Below are positions 55,785 to 64,000 of a stretch of 64,000 bases of DNA, one piece after another. Source of the DNA: Novosphingobium profundi (GTDB taxonomy: Bacteria; Pseudomonadota; Alphaproteobacteria; Sphingomonadales; Sphingomonadaceae); assembly GCF_018491765.1 (NCBI RefSeq), contig NZ_JABWCU010000007.1, positions 62,001-126,000 on the forward strand, in the 5' to 3' direction. The translations under genes were made by a program, and so were the position numbers. The stretch's first letter is position 1. Every line of letters starts with the position of its first letter. Under the pieces are notes generated by a model that was not told the origin of the DNA, did not search any database, and worked only from the letters and a program-made list of their open reading frames with translations.

Positions 55785-56300
55785 ATGCTCTCCACGCCCC
55801 CTGCATCCGACAGCCCCATCGACCTCAAGGGCGCACTACGCAAGGACGCCGCCCTCGCAGAGACCCTCCTGCACCTCAACAACCTGCATGCCCGCGAACT
55901 TTCGTGGCTCGACGGCCCGACACTCACCCGACTGATTGACGAGGCCTTCCTGGCCGCCCGGATCGGACATATCGACGCCGCGATCATCGTCCTGGACCAG
56001 GATGCGCCTTACGATAGCCCGAATTTCCGCTGGTTCGCCGAACGCCACACGCGGTTCGCCTACATCGATAGGGTCGTTGTTGCTACTCGCGCACGCGGAC
56101 GCGGCCTGGCCCGCCGCCTCTATGCGCATGCCTGTGACGCCGCACGCATCGCAGGCCACGACAGGCTCGTCTGCGAGATCAACGCCGACCCGCCCAATCC
56201 GGCCAGCCTCGCCTTTCACGAAGCGCTGGGCTTTCGCCGCGTCGGCACGGCACGTCTCTCGGCCGACAAGACCGTCGACTATTTCGAGATCCGTATCTGA
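55785..56300 (+). CDS. GNAT family N-acetyltransferase
   Basis: A 171-residue acetyltransferase. The DGPTLTRLIDEAFLAARIGH N-part, AYIDRVVVATRARGRGLARR (the acetyl-CoA-binding R/Q-x-x-G-x-G/A loop) and NPASLAFHEALGFRRVGTAR are typical. The substrate is unknown. It lies beyond the ribosomal terminator and 107 bases before amn on the same strand. Confidence 0.87.
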   Translation: MLSTPPASDSPIDLKGALRKDAALAETLLHLNNLHARELSWLDGPTLTRLIDEAFLAARIGHIDAAIIVLDQDAPYDSPNFRWFAERHTRFAYIDRVVVATRARGRGLARRLYAHACDAARIAGHDRLVCEINADPPNPASLAFHEALGFRRVGTARLSADKTVDYFEIRI

Positions 56301-56407
56301 CGCCCGGCCCCATACACCAGAACCTGCCCAGAACCTGCAGGGCCGCTCCGCGTGGTGATCGTATTCCCTGCCCTTGCACTGCAACACAGATTGCGTAATT
56401 ACAGGCG

Positions 56408-57841
56408 ATGGAAAACAGAATAGATCACATCCATGCGGAATTGGTCCGCATCTACGAAACCGCCGTTGCCTGCCTCAAGGCCGACATTTCCGCCTTCATC
56501 GAGCACGGCACCCTCCCCCCCGCCGAACGTCGCACTGCAAATCTCTGGACGTATCCCGAGCTGACGGTGCGTTACCGCGGCAACGAGCGCGACGTCGTGT
56601 TCGGCCGCGCCTTTGGACGGCTGGTCGAACCGGGCACTTACGCCACCACGATCACCCGGCCTCACCTTTTCGCCGATTACCTGAAGGAACAGCTCGCCCT
56701 CCTCGACGCGGAGTACGAGATCGAAATCGAGGTCTCGCGCTCGACCCAGGAAATCCCCTTCCCCTACGTCCTCGACGGCCTGGGCATGGGCACGGTCACG
56801 CCGCAGGAACTTGCGACCCACTTCCCCAGCACCGATCTCGCGATGATCGGCGACGAGATCGCCGACGGGCTGATGATCTTTGCCGAGAACGACCCCAAGC
56901 CGCTGGCGCTGTTCGACGGGTTGCGCACCGACTTCAGCCTCGCGCGCCTCGCCCACTACACCGGCACGAGCCCGGACCACTGCCAGAAGTTCATTCTCTT
57001 CACGAACTACCACCGCTATGTCGACGAATTCGTGGACTGGGCCGGAGAACAGATCGGCAAGGACGGCTATGTCGCGCTTGCCGGCGCGGGCGGCCTCTAT
57101 CTCGATGAGGCTGCGCCCAACGCTCGCGCGCGGCTCTCGGACACGGCCTGGCGCCGCCACCAGATGCCCGCCTACCACCTCGTGCGAGAGGACCGGTCGG
57201 GCATCACTCTCGTCAATATCGGCGTGGGACCATCGAACGCAAAGACGATCACCGACCACCTCGCGGTGCTGCGCCCCGAGGCCTGGCTGATGATCGGCCA
57301 TTGCGGCGGCCTTCGCGAGACGCAGCGGATCGGCGACTTCGTCCTTGCCCACGCCTACTTGCGCGACGACAAGGTGCTCGACCCGGTCCTGCCACCCGAA
57401 ATTCCCTTGCCCGCCATCGCCGAAGTGCAGCAGGCCCTGGCCGAAGCCGCCGGGATCGTCAGCGGCGACAGCGGCGCGAACCTCAAGAAGCGCATGCGCA
57501 CCGGAACGGTCGTCACCACCGATGATCGCAACTGGGAATTGCGCTACACCGCCTCGGCGCACCGCTTCAGCCTGTCACGCGCGATCGCGATCGAGATGGA
57601 AAGTGCCACCATCAGCGCGCAGGGGTACCGCTTCCGCGTCCCCTATGGCACGCTGCTGTGCGTTTCGGACAAGCCGCTCCACGGCGAACTGAAGCTCCCG
57701 GGCCAGGCGAACCGTTTCTATGAAGAAGCCATCGCGGGCCACCTCAAGATCGGCCTGCGCGCCTGCGAGATGCTACGCGCCGAGGGCGACAGCCTTCACA
57801 GCCGCAAGCTGCGCGCTTTCGACGAGCCTCCGTTCCGCTGA
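56408..57841 (+). CDS. amn: AMP nucleosidase
   Basis: A 477-residue enzyme hydrolysing AMP to adenine and ribose 5-phosphate, helping control adenylate levels. The N-terminal Amn-specific domain contains GRAFGRLVEPGTYATTITRP; the C-terminal nucleosidase domain has NIGVGPSNAKTITDHLAVL, MIGHCGGLRETQRIGDFV, and the catalytic region IAIEMESATISAQGYRFRVP with LLCVSDKPLHGE. Length matches E. coli Amn. Followed by an AT-rich intergenic tract. Confidence 0.95.
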   Translation: MENRIDHIHAELVRIYETAVACLKADISAFIEHGTLPPAERRTANLWTYPELTVRYRGNERDVVFGRAFGRLVEPGTYATTITRPHLFADYLKEQLALLDAEYEIEIEVSRSTQEIPFPYVLDGLGMGTVTPQELATHFPSTDLAMIGDEIADGLMIFAENDPKPLALFDGLRTDFSLARLAHYTGTSPDHCQKFILFTNYHRYVDEFVDWAGEQIGKDGYVALAGAGGLYLDEAAPNARARLSDTAWRRHQMPAYHLVREDRSGITLVNIGVGPSNAKTITDHLAVLRPEAWLMIGHCGGLRETQRIGDFVLAHAYLRDDKVLDPVLPPEIPLPAIAEVQQALAEAAGIVSGDSGANLKKRMRTGTVVTTDDRNWELRYTASAHRFSLSRAIAIEMESATISAQGYRFRVPYGTLLCVSDKPLHGELKLPGQANRFYEEAIAGHLKIGLRACEMLRAEGDSLHSRKLRAFDEPPFR

Positions 57842-58448
57842 GATTCGGACACACCAGCCTGCATCGACGAGGGGCGATGCGATCGAGACTCGGCACCGCC
57901 GAACTCCCGGTCGCACCGCCCCTTTCCTTTGGCCGGAACTCCGATTTCAGAGATATAAAATTTCCGATTTTCATAACAAATTATGGATTCCGGGTATATT
58001 TTTGACCATATTGAAAAATATACAAATGCACATAGGCGTTAATAATTGCATTTCTGCCTAATTTGCAACCACAAGGCAGGCGCGAGCCACCCCGGAATAA
58101 TCCATCGGCCCAAGCCAACCCCCTATATTCTTCCATTGACCTCGCAATACTATTAATCCAATAATAAATTGATATTCTCGCGTAGACACGCCCAGAAATA
58201 TAAATTGCAAAAAATTCTCAGCTTTTGCTCCTATCATTTTGCAGGAAGATTTCATCTAAATTTCACCTTAACTACATGAAATTTCATATTGTTTCATAAT
58301 TAGTCTTATATTGGCCACACAGCCCGATTAAATAGGAACATTCGGAACTTTTGACTGGCTAAGCGAGCAGTCGAGGCTCAGTTCCCTGCCCATCCCTCAC
58401 CCCGGGTCGCATCCGGCTGAGGTCTCACAGCAGGGAGTACCACTCTAT
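57842..58448. other. 607-base intergenic region with an AT-rich core
   Basis: Between amn and the TonB receptor. From about 57940 to 58330 the DNA is markedly AT-rich compared with everything else in the window. It contains the dyad TATATTTTT-n10-AAAAATATA (57995-58022) and the palindrome TGAAATTTCA (58277-58286). No coding frame is convincing; a minus-strand 65-codon frame (58058-58255) lacks a ribosome site. It likely holds a strong promoter and binding sites for an AT-preferring protein. Confidence 0.6.
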
Positions 58449-61253
58449 ATGCGTATCAAGCGCATCCTTCTGGCCAGCACGCTGCTGACCATCGTGCCCG
58501 TCGCCGCCCAGGCGCAGGACACCGCCCCGAGCGACGACACCGCAACCGCTGCGGATGCGCCGGGCAACGCGATCATCGTCACGGGCTCGCGCCTCACCAA
58601 TCCCAACCTCGAACAGGCCGCGCCGATCATGGCCGTGACCTCGAAGGACCTCGAGCTGACCGGACAGGTCAACATCGAGAGCGTCCTCAAGGATCTCCCG
58701 CAGCTGCTTCCCGGCTCGACGGCGGCTTCGAACAACCCCGGCGGCGGCGTGTCGACCGCGAACCTGCGCGGCCTCGGCGCCCAGCGCACGCTGGTCCTGG
58801 TCAACGGCCGCCGCTACGTCTCGTACGACACGAACCAGGTCGTCGACCTCAACACGATTCCTTCCGCGCTGCTCGAACGCGTGGACGTCGTCACCGGCGG
58901 CAAGTCGACCGTCTACGGTTCGGACGCCGTCACCGGTGTCGTGAACTTCGTGACCAAGCAGGACTTCGAGGGTCTCCAGGCCAATGGCAACTATCGCCTC
59001 ACCGGCTACGGCGATGGCGCGCAGTATTCCGGCGGCATCCTTGCCGGCAAGAACTTTGCCGACGGACGCGGCAACATCACGATCTATGGCGACTACATGC
59101 GCCGTGACGCGATCCTCCAGTCGGCCCGCAAGTACACGGCGACGACGCAGACCGACGACGGCAGCGGCGGCCTGACCTCCGGCGGTTCGAGCTACACGCC
59201 CGCCGGTTCGATCTCGCTTGACGGCACGCGCTACAAGTTCGACCAGAACGGCGACTACTCGAACTACACCTCGTCCGACGCCTACAACTACGCCTCGGAA
59301 AACTACCTGCAGGTTCCGCAGAAGCGCGAACTTCTCTTCGCTCAGGGCCATTTCGACGTCAGCGACCACCTGACGATATACACCGAAGGCCAGTACATCC
59401 ATAACCGGGTGAAGAACCAGCTCGCGCCGACGCCGCTTTCGGGCAGCTACGCGCTCGACACCGATTCCTCGTACCTCTCGAGCTCCAGCCAGTCGCTGCT
59501 CTCGGGCTACGACACCGATGGCGACGGCTACACCACCGCCTCGGTCTACCGCCGCCTGACCGAAGTGGGCGATCGTATCTCGGTCATGGACAGCAAGGCC
59601 TACCGCGGCCTTCTCGGTGCCCGTGGCAACATCTCGGGTGACTGGGACTACGACGCCTACTACAGCTTCGCGCGTACCAAGCAGACCGAATACCAGTATG
59701 GTAACGTGTCGGCCAGCCGCGTGGCCCAGGCTCTCAAGACGACTTACGATTCCGACGGCAACCTGGTCTGCTCGGACACCAGCAACGGCTGCGTCCCGCT
59801 CAACATCTATGGCGAAGGCAACATCAGCCAGGCAGCCGCCGACTTCATCTCGATCGATACGGTCAACCACTCGACCATCACCGAGCAGGTGGCTTCGGGC
59901 GCGATCACCAACCAGAACCTGTTCGATCTGGGCGCTGGCCCGGCCGGTATCGCGCTGGGTGGGGAATACCGCAACGAGCGCGGCACCTACAACCCCGACG
60001 AGGCGCTCGTCTCGGGCGACGTGATCGGCTTCAACGCCAGCGACGCCACCTCGGGTGGCTGGAACGTGTGGGAACTGTTCGGCGAAATCAACGTGCCGCT
60101 GCTGGCGGACATGCCCTTCGTCGATCACCTCGATTTCAACGGTTCGGCCCGCTATTCGAAGTACTCGACCTCCACCGGCGCAGTCGGCACGTATTCGGCC
60201 GGCCTCGTCTACGCTCCGGTCAAGGACATCGCGCTGCGCGGCCAGTTCTCGCGTGCGGTGCGTGCACCGACCGTGCACGATCTCTACAGCGGAAGCTCGG
60301 AAGGCTATGAGACGGCCAGCGATCCGTGCACCACGGACGCCGCACTCACCAACTCGAGCCTGAACGCGAGCTGCCTCGCCTCGGGCGTTCCCTCGGGCAA
60401 GATCGGCACCGAATACAACGGTGGCGACACGCAGATCGACAGCTATGTCGGTGGCAACAGCTCGCTGCGCGAAGAGACGGCGGACACCTGGACCGTGGGC
60501 GCCGTGCTTACGCCCAGCTTCCTGCCGGGCTTCTCGTTCACGGCCGACTACTACCACATCAAGATCAAGAACTACATCACCTCGGTCGGCACCTCGAACA
60601 TCATCGCAGCGTGCTACGGCACCGCTTCGAATGGCTGGACGCCCTACGACAGCAGCTACTGCTCGCTGCTGCCGCGTGACGAGACCAGTTACACGATCAC
60701 CGGCGCGGTCGACAACCTGTCGAACTCGGGCGGCGTGACCACCGATGGCGTGGACTTCCAGGCCAGCTACACCCACGAGCTCGGCTTCCTCGCCGATCGC
60801 GACGGTCGCCTCGACCTCAGCTTCGCGGGCAGCTACCTCAACAGCTTCGACTTCAACCCGTTCTCGTCGATCCCCTCGCTGGCCTACAACTGCGCGGGCA
60901 AGTTCGGGCTGCTGTGCGGCAACGTCTACGCCAAGTGGAGGCTCAACGGCCGCGCCACGGTTTCGACCGACAAGGCCACCGTCTCGCTGGCCTGGCGTCA
61001 CCTCTCGCCGGTGGGCGACGACGATGTCTCGACCGACTACAGCGTCGAGCGCATCAAGGCCTACGACTACTTCGACCTCTCGGGCCAGTTCCAGATCGGC
61101 GACAAGCTCACCTGGACGCTGGGCATGAACAACATGTTCAACAAGAAGCCCCCGATCCTGGGCGACAACCAGGAGCAGTCGAACACCTATCCCTCGACCT
61201 ACGACGTCTACGGACGCACGTTCTTCACGAGCATGAAGGTGAACTTCTTCTGA
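58449..61253 (+). CDS. Large TonB-dependent outer-membrane receptor
   Basis: A 934-residue receptor. Signal peptide MRIKRILLASTLLTIVPVAA, a TonB-box-like NAIIVTGSRL, a plug domain (VNIESVLKDLPQLLPGSTAA, LRGLGAQRTLVLVNGRR, ERVDVVTGGKSTVYGSDA), then a large barrel ending in FTSMKVNFF (terminal Phe). The layout is that of the abundant sphingomonad receptors that import sugars, peptides or unknown nutrients; the ligand cannot be read from sequence. No Fur box is seen upstream, arguing against iron. Confidence 0.9.
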   Translation: MRIKRILLASTLLTIVPVAAQAQDTAPSDDTATAADAPGNAIIVTGSRLTNPNLEQAAPIMAVTSKDLELTGQVNIESVLKDLPQLLPGSTAASNNPGGGVSTANLRGLGAQRTLVLVNGRRYVSYDTNQVVDLNTIPSALLERVDVVTGGKSTVYGSDAVTGVVNFVTKQDFEGLQANGNYRLTGYGDGAQYSGGILAGKNFADGRGNITIYGDYMRRDAILQSARKYTATTQTDDGSGGLTSGGSSYTPAGSISLDGTRYKFDQNGDYSNYTSSDAYNYASENYLQVPQKRELLFAQGHFDVSDHLTIYTEGQYIHNRVKNQLAPTPLSGSYALDTDSSYLSSSSQSLLSGYDTDGDGYTTASVYRRLTEVGDRISVMDSKAYRGLLGARGNISGDWDYDAYYSFARTKQTEYQYGNVSASRVAQALKTTYDSDGNLVCSDTSNGCVPLNIYGEGNISQAAADFISIDTVNHSTITEQVASGAITNQNLFDLGAGPAGIALGGEYRNERGTYNPDEALVSGDVIGFNASDATSGGWNVWELFGEINVPLLADMPFVDHLDFNGSARYSKYSTSTGAVGTYSAGLVYAPVKDIALRGQFSRAVRAPTVHDLYSGSSEGYETASDPCTTDAALTNSSLNASCLASGVPSGKIGTEYNGGDTQIDSYVGGNSSLREETADTWTVGAVLTPSFLPGFSFTADYYHIKIKNYITSVGTSNIIAACYGTASNGWTPYDSSYCSLLPRDETSYTITGAVDNLSNSGGVTTDGVDFQASYTHELGFLADRDGRLDLSFAGSYLNSFDFNPFSSIPSLAYNCAGKFGLLCGNVYAKWRLNGRATVSTDKATVSLAWRHLSPVGDDDVSTDYSVERIKAYDYFDLSGQFQIGDKLTWTLGMNNMFNKKPPILGDNQEQSNTYPSTYDVYGRTFFTSMKVNFF

Positions 61254-61329
61254 TAGGGCTGCCGGAGAGGGACCGACCACCTCGCCCTCTCCGCCCCGAA
61301 CCCGAATGTCCTACAAGGACGTCCACGTC

Positions 61330-61361
61330 ATGGCCCGGCCGCGCTTGCGTGTCCGGGCCAT
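61330..61361 (+). terminator. Terminator-like hairpin after the large TonB receptor
   Basis: ATGGCCCGG (61330-61338) pairs with CCGGGCCAT (61353-61361) around a 14-base loop. It lies 77 bases after the receptor stop, with no T-run. It separates this gene from the next receptor. Confidence 0.55.
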
Positions 61362-61438
61362 CGGCGTTTCGCACAGCTGTCGTGGGCGAACCCTTGCCCT
61401 TCTCCACCATTGAATCCCGTCCGAAGACAATGCATACT

Positions 61439-61465
61439 TGCTAATGATATTCGCTCGCATTAGCA
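61439..61465. promoter_or_regulatory. Fur-box-like dyad before the siderophore receptor
   Basis: TGCTAATG (61439-61446) and CATTAGCA (61458-61465) form a perfect dyad with an 11-base spacer, and the included AATGATATTCGCTCGC matches the 19-base Fur consensus at about 13 positions. It lies 30 bases upstream of the receptor ATG. Iron-dependent repression is inferred. Confidence 0.6.
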
Positions 61466-61495
61466 GACGTGCGCGACGAAAGATAACGGGGTTTT

Positions 61496-63721
61496 ATGAA
61501 AACGACAGCAACCGCCCTCGGCCTGGTGCTCGCAGCACTGGCCTCGCCGGCTTTCGCGGACGACAATGCCGCCGCCGCAAATTCGGCCGCGGACAGCGGT
61601 GACCGCATCATCGTGACGGCCACGGGCTACTCCTCCGCGACCTCGACGACCAAGACCGACTCGCCGATCATCGAATCGCCCCAGGCGATCTCGATCATCA
61701 GCGCCGAAGAGATCGACTTGCGCGCCTCGCCCAACATTGCCGACGCCCTCGCCTATACCGCCGGTGTCCAGGCCGAGCCTTCGGGCCAGGACAGCCGCAC
61801 CGACGAGATTTCCGTGCGCGGGTTCGGTGCAGGCGGCTTCTCGTCGAACAACAGCTTCGTGGATGGTTTGCGCCTGCCGACCGGCGGCCAGTGGACGCGC
61901 ACCGGCTTCGACACGTTCGCCCTCCAGCAGATCGAGGTCCTCAAGGGCCCCTCGGGCGCGCTCTACGGCCAGACCGCACCGGGCGGCGTGGTCAACCTCG
62001 TGACCAAGAAGCCGACCGACAGCTTCCAGGCGCAGTTCATGCTTCAGGCGATCGGCACGACCGACCTTGGCAACTGGAACTACGAAGCCGCCGCCGACGT
62101 GTCCGGGCCGATCACCTCGACCTTGTCGGGCCGTGTCGTCGCGCTCTCCCGCTACGGCGGCACGCAGATCGATGGGGTGGACCAGGGGCGCCAGTACATC
62201 TCGCCGAGCCTGACCTGGAAGCCCGACACGGACACCACCTGGACGCTGCTGGGCCAGTACCAGCGCGACGAAGGCGGCTCGACTTTCCAGTTCCTGCCCT
62301 CGACCGGTTCGCTCTACGCGAGCAACGGCAAGTACATCGCCAACGACGCCTTCATCGGCGAGCCCGACTGGAACACCTTCGACCGCAACCAGTACCTGGC
62401 GGCGAGCTTCTTCGAGCACCGCTTCGGCACCAGCGGCCTCACCTTGCGCAACAACACGCGCTACACCCACATCGACACGCTCTACCGCGCGGTGGTGCTA
62501 TCGGGCGATACGTACACCACCTGCCCCTCGACCATCAGCGGCTGCATCGCGGGCCAGACCATCGGCCGCCGCGCCGTCCAAGGCGACGGCTGGAGCGACG
62601 GCTGGGCGACCGACACCCAGCTGCAGTTCGACACCACCACCGGTTCGGTCGAGCACACCCTGCTGGCCGGCGTCGACTACTTCCACACCGACTGGACGCA
62701 CTACCGCGATCTCGTCACCTCCTCGCTGGTCCTGCCCGTGCTCGACATCTTCGATCCGCAATCGCGCGGTTCGGACGGCTTTGCCGACAACCTGAACGCA
62801 CAGGTCTACTCGTCCTCGGTCAGCAAGCAGACCGGCGTCTACCTCCAGGACCAGATCTCGGCGGGCAACCTGCACGTCACCCTCGGCGGGCGCTACGACT
62901 GGGCGAAGACCTCGACGACCGATCTCACCGACTTGTCCTCCTTCACCAACAAGGACGACAAGTTCACCTGGCGCGCGGGCGCGGTCTATCTGTTCGACAG
63001 CGGGCTCGCTTTCTACGCCAGCTACGCGCAATCGTTTCTGCCCGACACGACGGACCCCGATTCGACGCTCGGTGGCGAGCCATTCGAGGCCCTGACCGGC
63101 GACCAGTACGAAGCCGGCATCCGCTACCAGTCGGGCGACAGCCTCTACCTCACGCTGGGCGCCTACCAGATCACCCAGCAGAACATGTCGACCCCCGATC
63201 CTTCGGGCACGCTGTGCGGCAGCCGCACCTGCTACGTGCAGACCGGTGAGGGCCGCGTGCGCGGCATCGAGTTCGAAGGCAAGGGCTCGCTGCCCTGGGG
63301 CACGGCCGTGATCGCCGCGCTGACGTATACCGACAGCGAGGTGACCAAGGACAACACGACCTACACCGTCGATGGCGAGACGCTGAGCGTGGTGGGCAAC
63401 AAGCTCGCCCAAGTGCCCGACTGGATGGCTTCGCTCTTCGTCAACCACACCTTCCGCGGCGGCGCGCTCGAGGGGCTCTCGCTGGGCGGCGGGGTGCGCT
63501 ACACCGGGGTCAGCTACGGCACCACCACCAATGTGCTCGAGATCCCCGACTACACGCTCTACGATGCCTTCGTGCGCTATGACTTCGGCAATGGCGTGCG
63601 TGCCTCGATCAACGGGCGCAACATCGCCGACAAGCGCTACGTGGCCACCTGCACGGCGGCTTCGGCCTGCTACTACGGTCAAGGCCGCAGCGTGACGGCG
63701 CGCGTGGACTTTCGCTGGTAA
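61496..63721 (+). CDS. TonB-dependent siderophore receptor
   Basis: A 741-residue receptor of the FhuA/FpvA type. Signal peptide MKTTATALGLVLAALASPAFA, plug motifs ATGYSSATSTTKTDSPIIES, PQAISIISAEEIDLRAS, EISVRGFGAGGFSSNNSFVD, LKGPSGALYGQTAPGGVVNL, and a barrel ending in SVTARVDFRW (terminal Trp). The SVRGF and VLKGPS...YG motifs typify ferric-siderophore receptors. A Fur-box-like dyad lies upstream and an esterase gene starts one base after the stop, supporting iron-siderophore uptake. Confidence 0.92.
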   Translation: MKTTATALGLVLAALASPAFADDNAAAANSAADSGDRIIVTATGYSSATSTTKTDSPIIESPQAISIISAEEIDLRASPNIADALAYTAGVQAEPSGQDSRTDEISVRGFGAGGFSSNNSFVDGLRLPTGGQWTRTGFDTFALQQIEVLKGPSGALYGQTAPGGVVNLVTKKPTDSFQAQFMLQAIGTTDLGNWNYEAAADVSGPITSTLSGRVVALSRYGGTQIDGVDQGRQYISPSLTWKPDTDTTWTLLGQYQRDEGGSTFQFLPSTGSLYASNGKYIANDAFIGEPDWNTFDRNQYLAASFFEHRFGTSGLTLRNNTRYTHIDTLYRAVVLSGDTYTTCPSTISGCIAGQTIGRRAVQGDGWSDGWATDTQLQFDTTTGSVEHTLLAGVDYFHTDWTHYRDLVTSSLVLPVLDIFDPQSRGSDGFADNLNAQVYSSSVSKQTGVYLQDQISAGNLHVTLGGRYDWAKTSTTDLTDLSSFTNKDDKFTWRAGAVYLFDSGLAFYASYAQSFLPDTTDPDSTLGGEPFEALTGDQYEAGIRYQSGDSLYLTLGAYQITQQNMSTPDPSGTLCGSRTCYVQTGEGRVRGIEFEGKGSLPWGTAVIAALTYTDSEVTKDNTTYTVDGETLSVVGNKLAQVPDWMASLFVNHTFRGGALEGLSLGGGVRYTGVSYGTTTNVLEIPDYTLYDAFVRYDFGNGVRASINGRNIADKRYVATCTAASACYYGQGRSVTARVDFRW

Positions 63722-63722
63722 C

Positions 63723-64000
63723 ATGGCGATCCGGTTCGGCCTGCTGGCCCCCCTGGCCCTTTTCGCCGCCCCACTGGCGGCCGAACCCTGGGCGCTGCCC
63801 CGTTCCGACGTGGTCGAGACGGCCGCGCCGGACGGGCACGTCTACCGCGTGCTCGTCGCCTGGCCCGAAGGACCGCCTCCGCGCGAGGGCTGGCCGGTCC
63901 TTTGGGTTCTCGACGGCGTGGACAACTTTGCCGTCGCCACCGTGACCGCGCGGCGCCTCGCGCAAGCCGGGAAACGCAGCGGAGTGGAGAACGGCGTGAT
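63723..64000 (+). CDS. Alpha/beta-hydrolase, probable siderophore esterase (partial)
   Basis: The first 92 codons are present; the gene continues beyond the window. A signal peptide (MAIRFGLLAPLALFAAPLAA) suggests export to the periplasm. The mature start has TAAPDGHVYRVLVAWPEGPP and GWPVLWVLDGVDNFAVATVT, the pattern of the Esterase-D/IroE/Fes group, where the first strand pair leads to the -VLDGN- like turn. The Ser-Asp-His triad lies outside. It starts one base after the receptor stop, so it is co-transcribed and likely releases iron from the imported siderophore. Confidence 0.75.
   Translation, partial: MAIRFGLLAPLALFAAPLAAEPWALPRSDVVETAAPDGHVYRVLVAWPEGPPPREGWPVLWVLDGVDNFAVATVTARRLAQAGKRSGVENGV

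Noticed and set aside
58058..58255. 65-codon minus-strand frame in the AT-rich tract
   Set aside because: No ribosome-binding site, and it lies in promoter-like DNA with dyads; AT-rich DNA makes frames of this length less expected but not convincing.

Overview
The window is high-GC, gene-dense chromosomal DNA that looks like a sphingomonad (Alphaproteobacteria, order Sphingomonadales, Novosphingobium-like). I infer this from the protein set: three TonB-dependent receptors, a cytosolic globin-coupled chemoreceptor ending in a W-x-x-F tail, a bL9 with a long acidic tail, a PHB depolymerase of the cysteine type, and the S6-S18-L9 operon style. No plasmid, phage or IS signature was seen, and no rRNA, tRNA or CRISPR array was found by eye.

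Layout. 1-1.2 kb: end of a KefB-type antiporter, a GNAT enzyme and a small unknown protein. 1.4-12.5 kb, minus strand: glutaminase, an acyltransferase-3 membrane protein, alaS, a TrmA/RlmD-type RNA methyltransferase overlapping the NAD(P)HX repair enzyme, a small lipoprotein, a membrane protein and ilvD. 12.8-14.2 kb: a DUF3806-like protein and two very small unknown ORFs behind tandem hairpins. 14.2-17.5 kb, minus: an N-formylglutamate amidohydrolase family gene, ispE and ETF-ubiquinone oxidoreductase. 17.6-23.8 kb, plus: a degenerate uracil-DNA-glycosylase-like protein, a lytic transglycosylase, moaB, malQ and a HEPN-like solo protein, facing pgm. 25.7-33.1 kb, minus: a membrane protein, a membrane-tethered LuxR-type regulator, lepA, a GGDEF-EAL-PilZ protein and dnaN. 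33.3-38.7 kb: an unknown protein, a GH35 beta-galactosidase, then the fabD-methyltransferase-fabG-GNAT operon. 39-42.4 kb: a two-gene membrane cassette and a divergent pair of peptidoglycan-recycling-type genes (LD-carboxypeptidase and a MurC/Mpl-like ligase). 42.6-47.6 kb: a small ORF, a FIST-like unknown, a protoglobin chemoreceptor, a DUF808 protein and a flagellin. 47.7-50.4 kb: an OprC-like copper receptor with DUF2946. 50.5-57.8 kb: phaZ, a GST-like protein, an OmpA-like porin, rpsF-rpsR-rplI, a GNAT enzyme and amn. 57.9-64 kb: an AT-rich leader, a large TonB receptor, then a Fur-box-preceded siderophore receptor followed after one base by a Fes/IroE-like esterase that runs off the window.

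Most of the window is housekeeping. The parts that seem least explained are the HEPN-like protein beside malQ/pgm, the FIST-like and protoglobin chemoreceptor neighbourhood, the two-gene membrane cassette at 39-40 kb, the OprC-like receptor with its copper-ligand motif pair, and several non-coding structures (tandem hairpins at 13.72-13.77 kb, an orphan plus-strand hairpin with T9 at 10.6 kb, DnaA-box-like repeats at 21.0 kb, an AT-rich tract at 58 kb). I found no convincing defence island, biosynthetic cluster or transposon.

All calls rest on reading motifs, start sites and context by eye; no database search was run.
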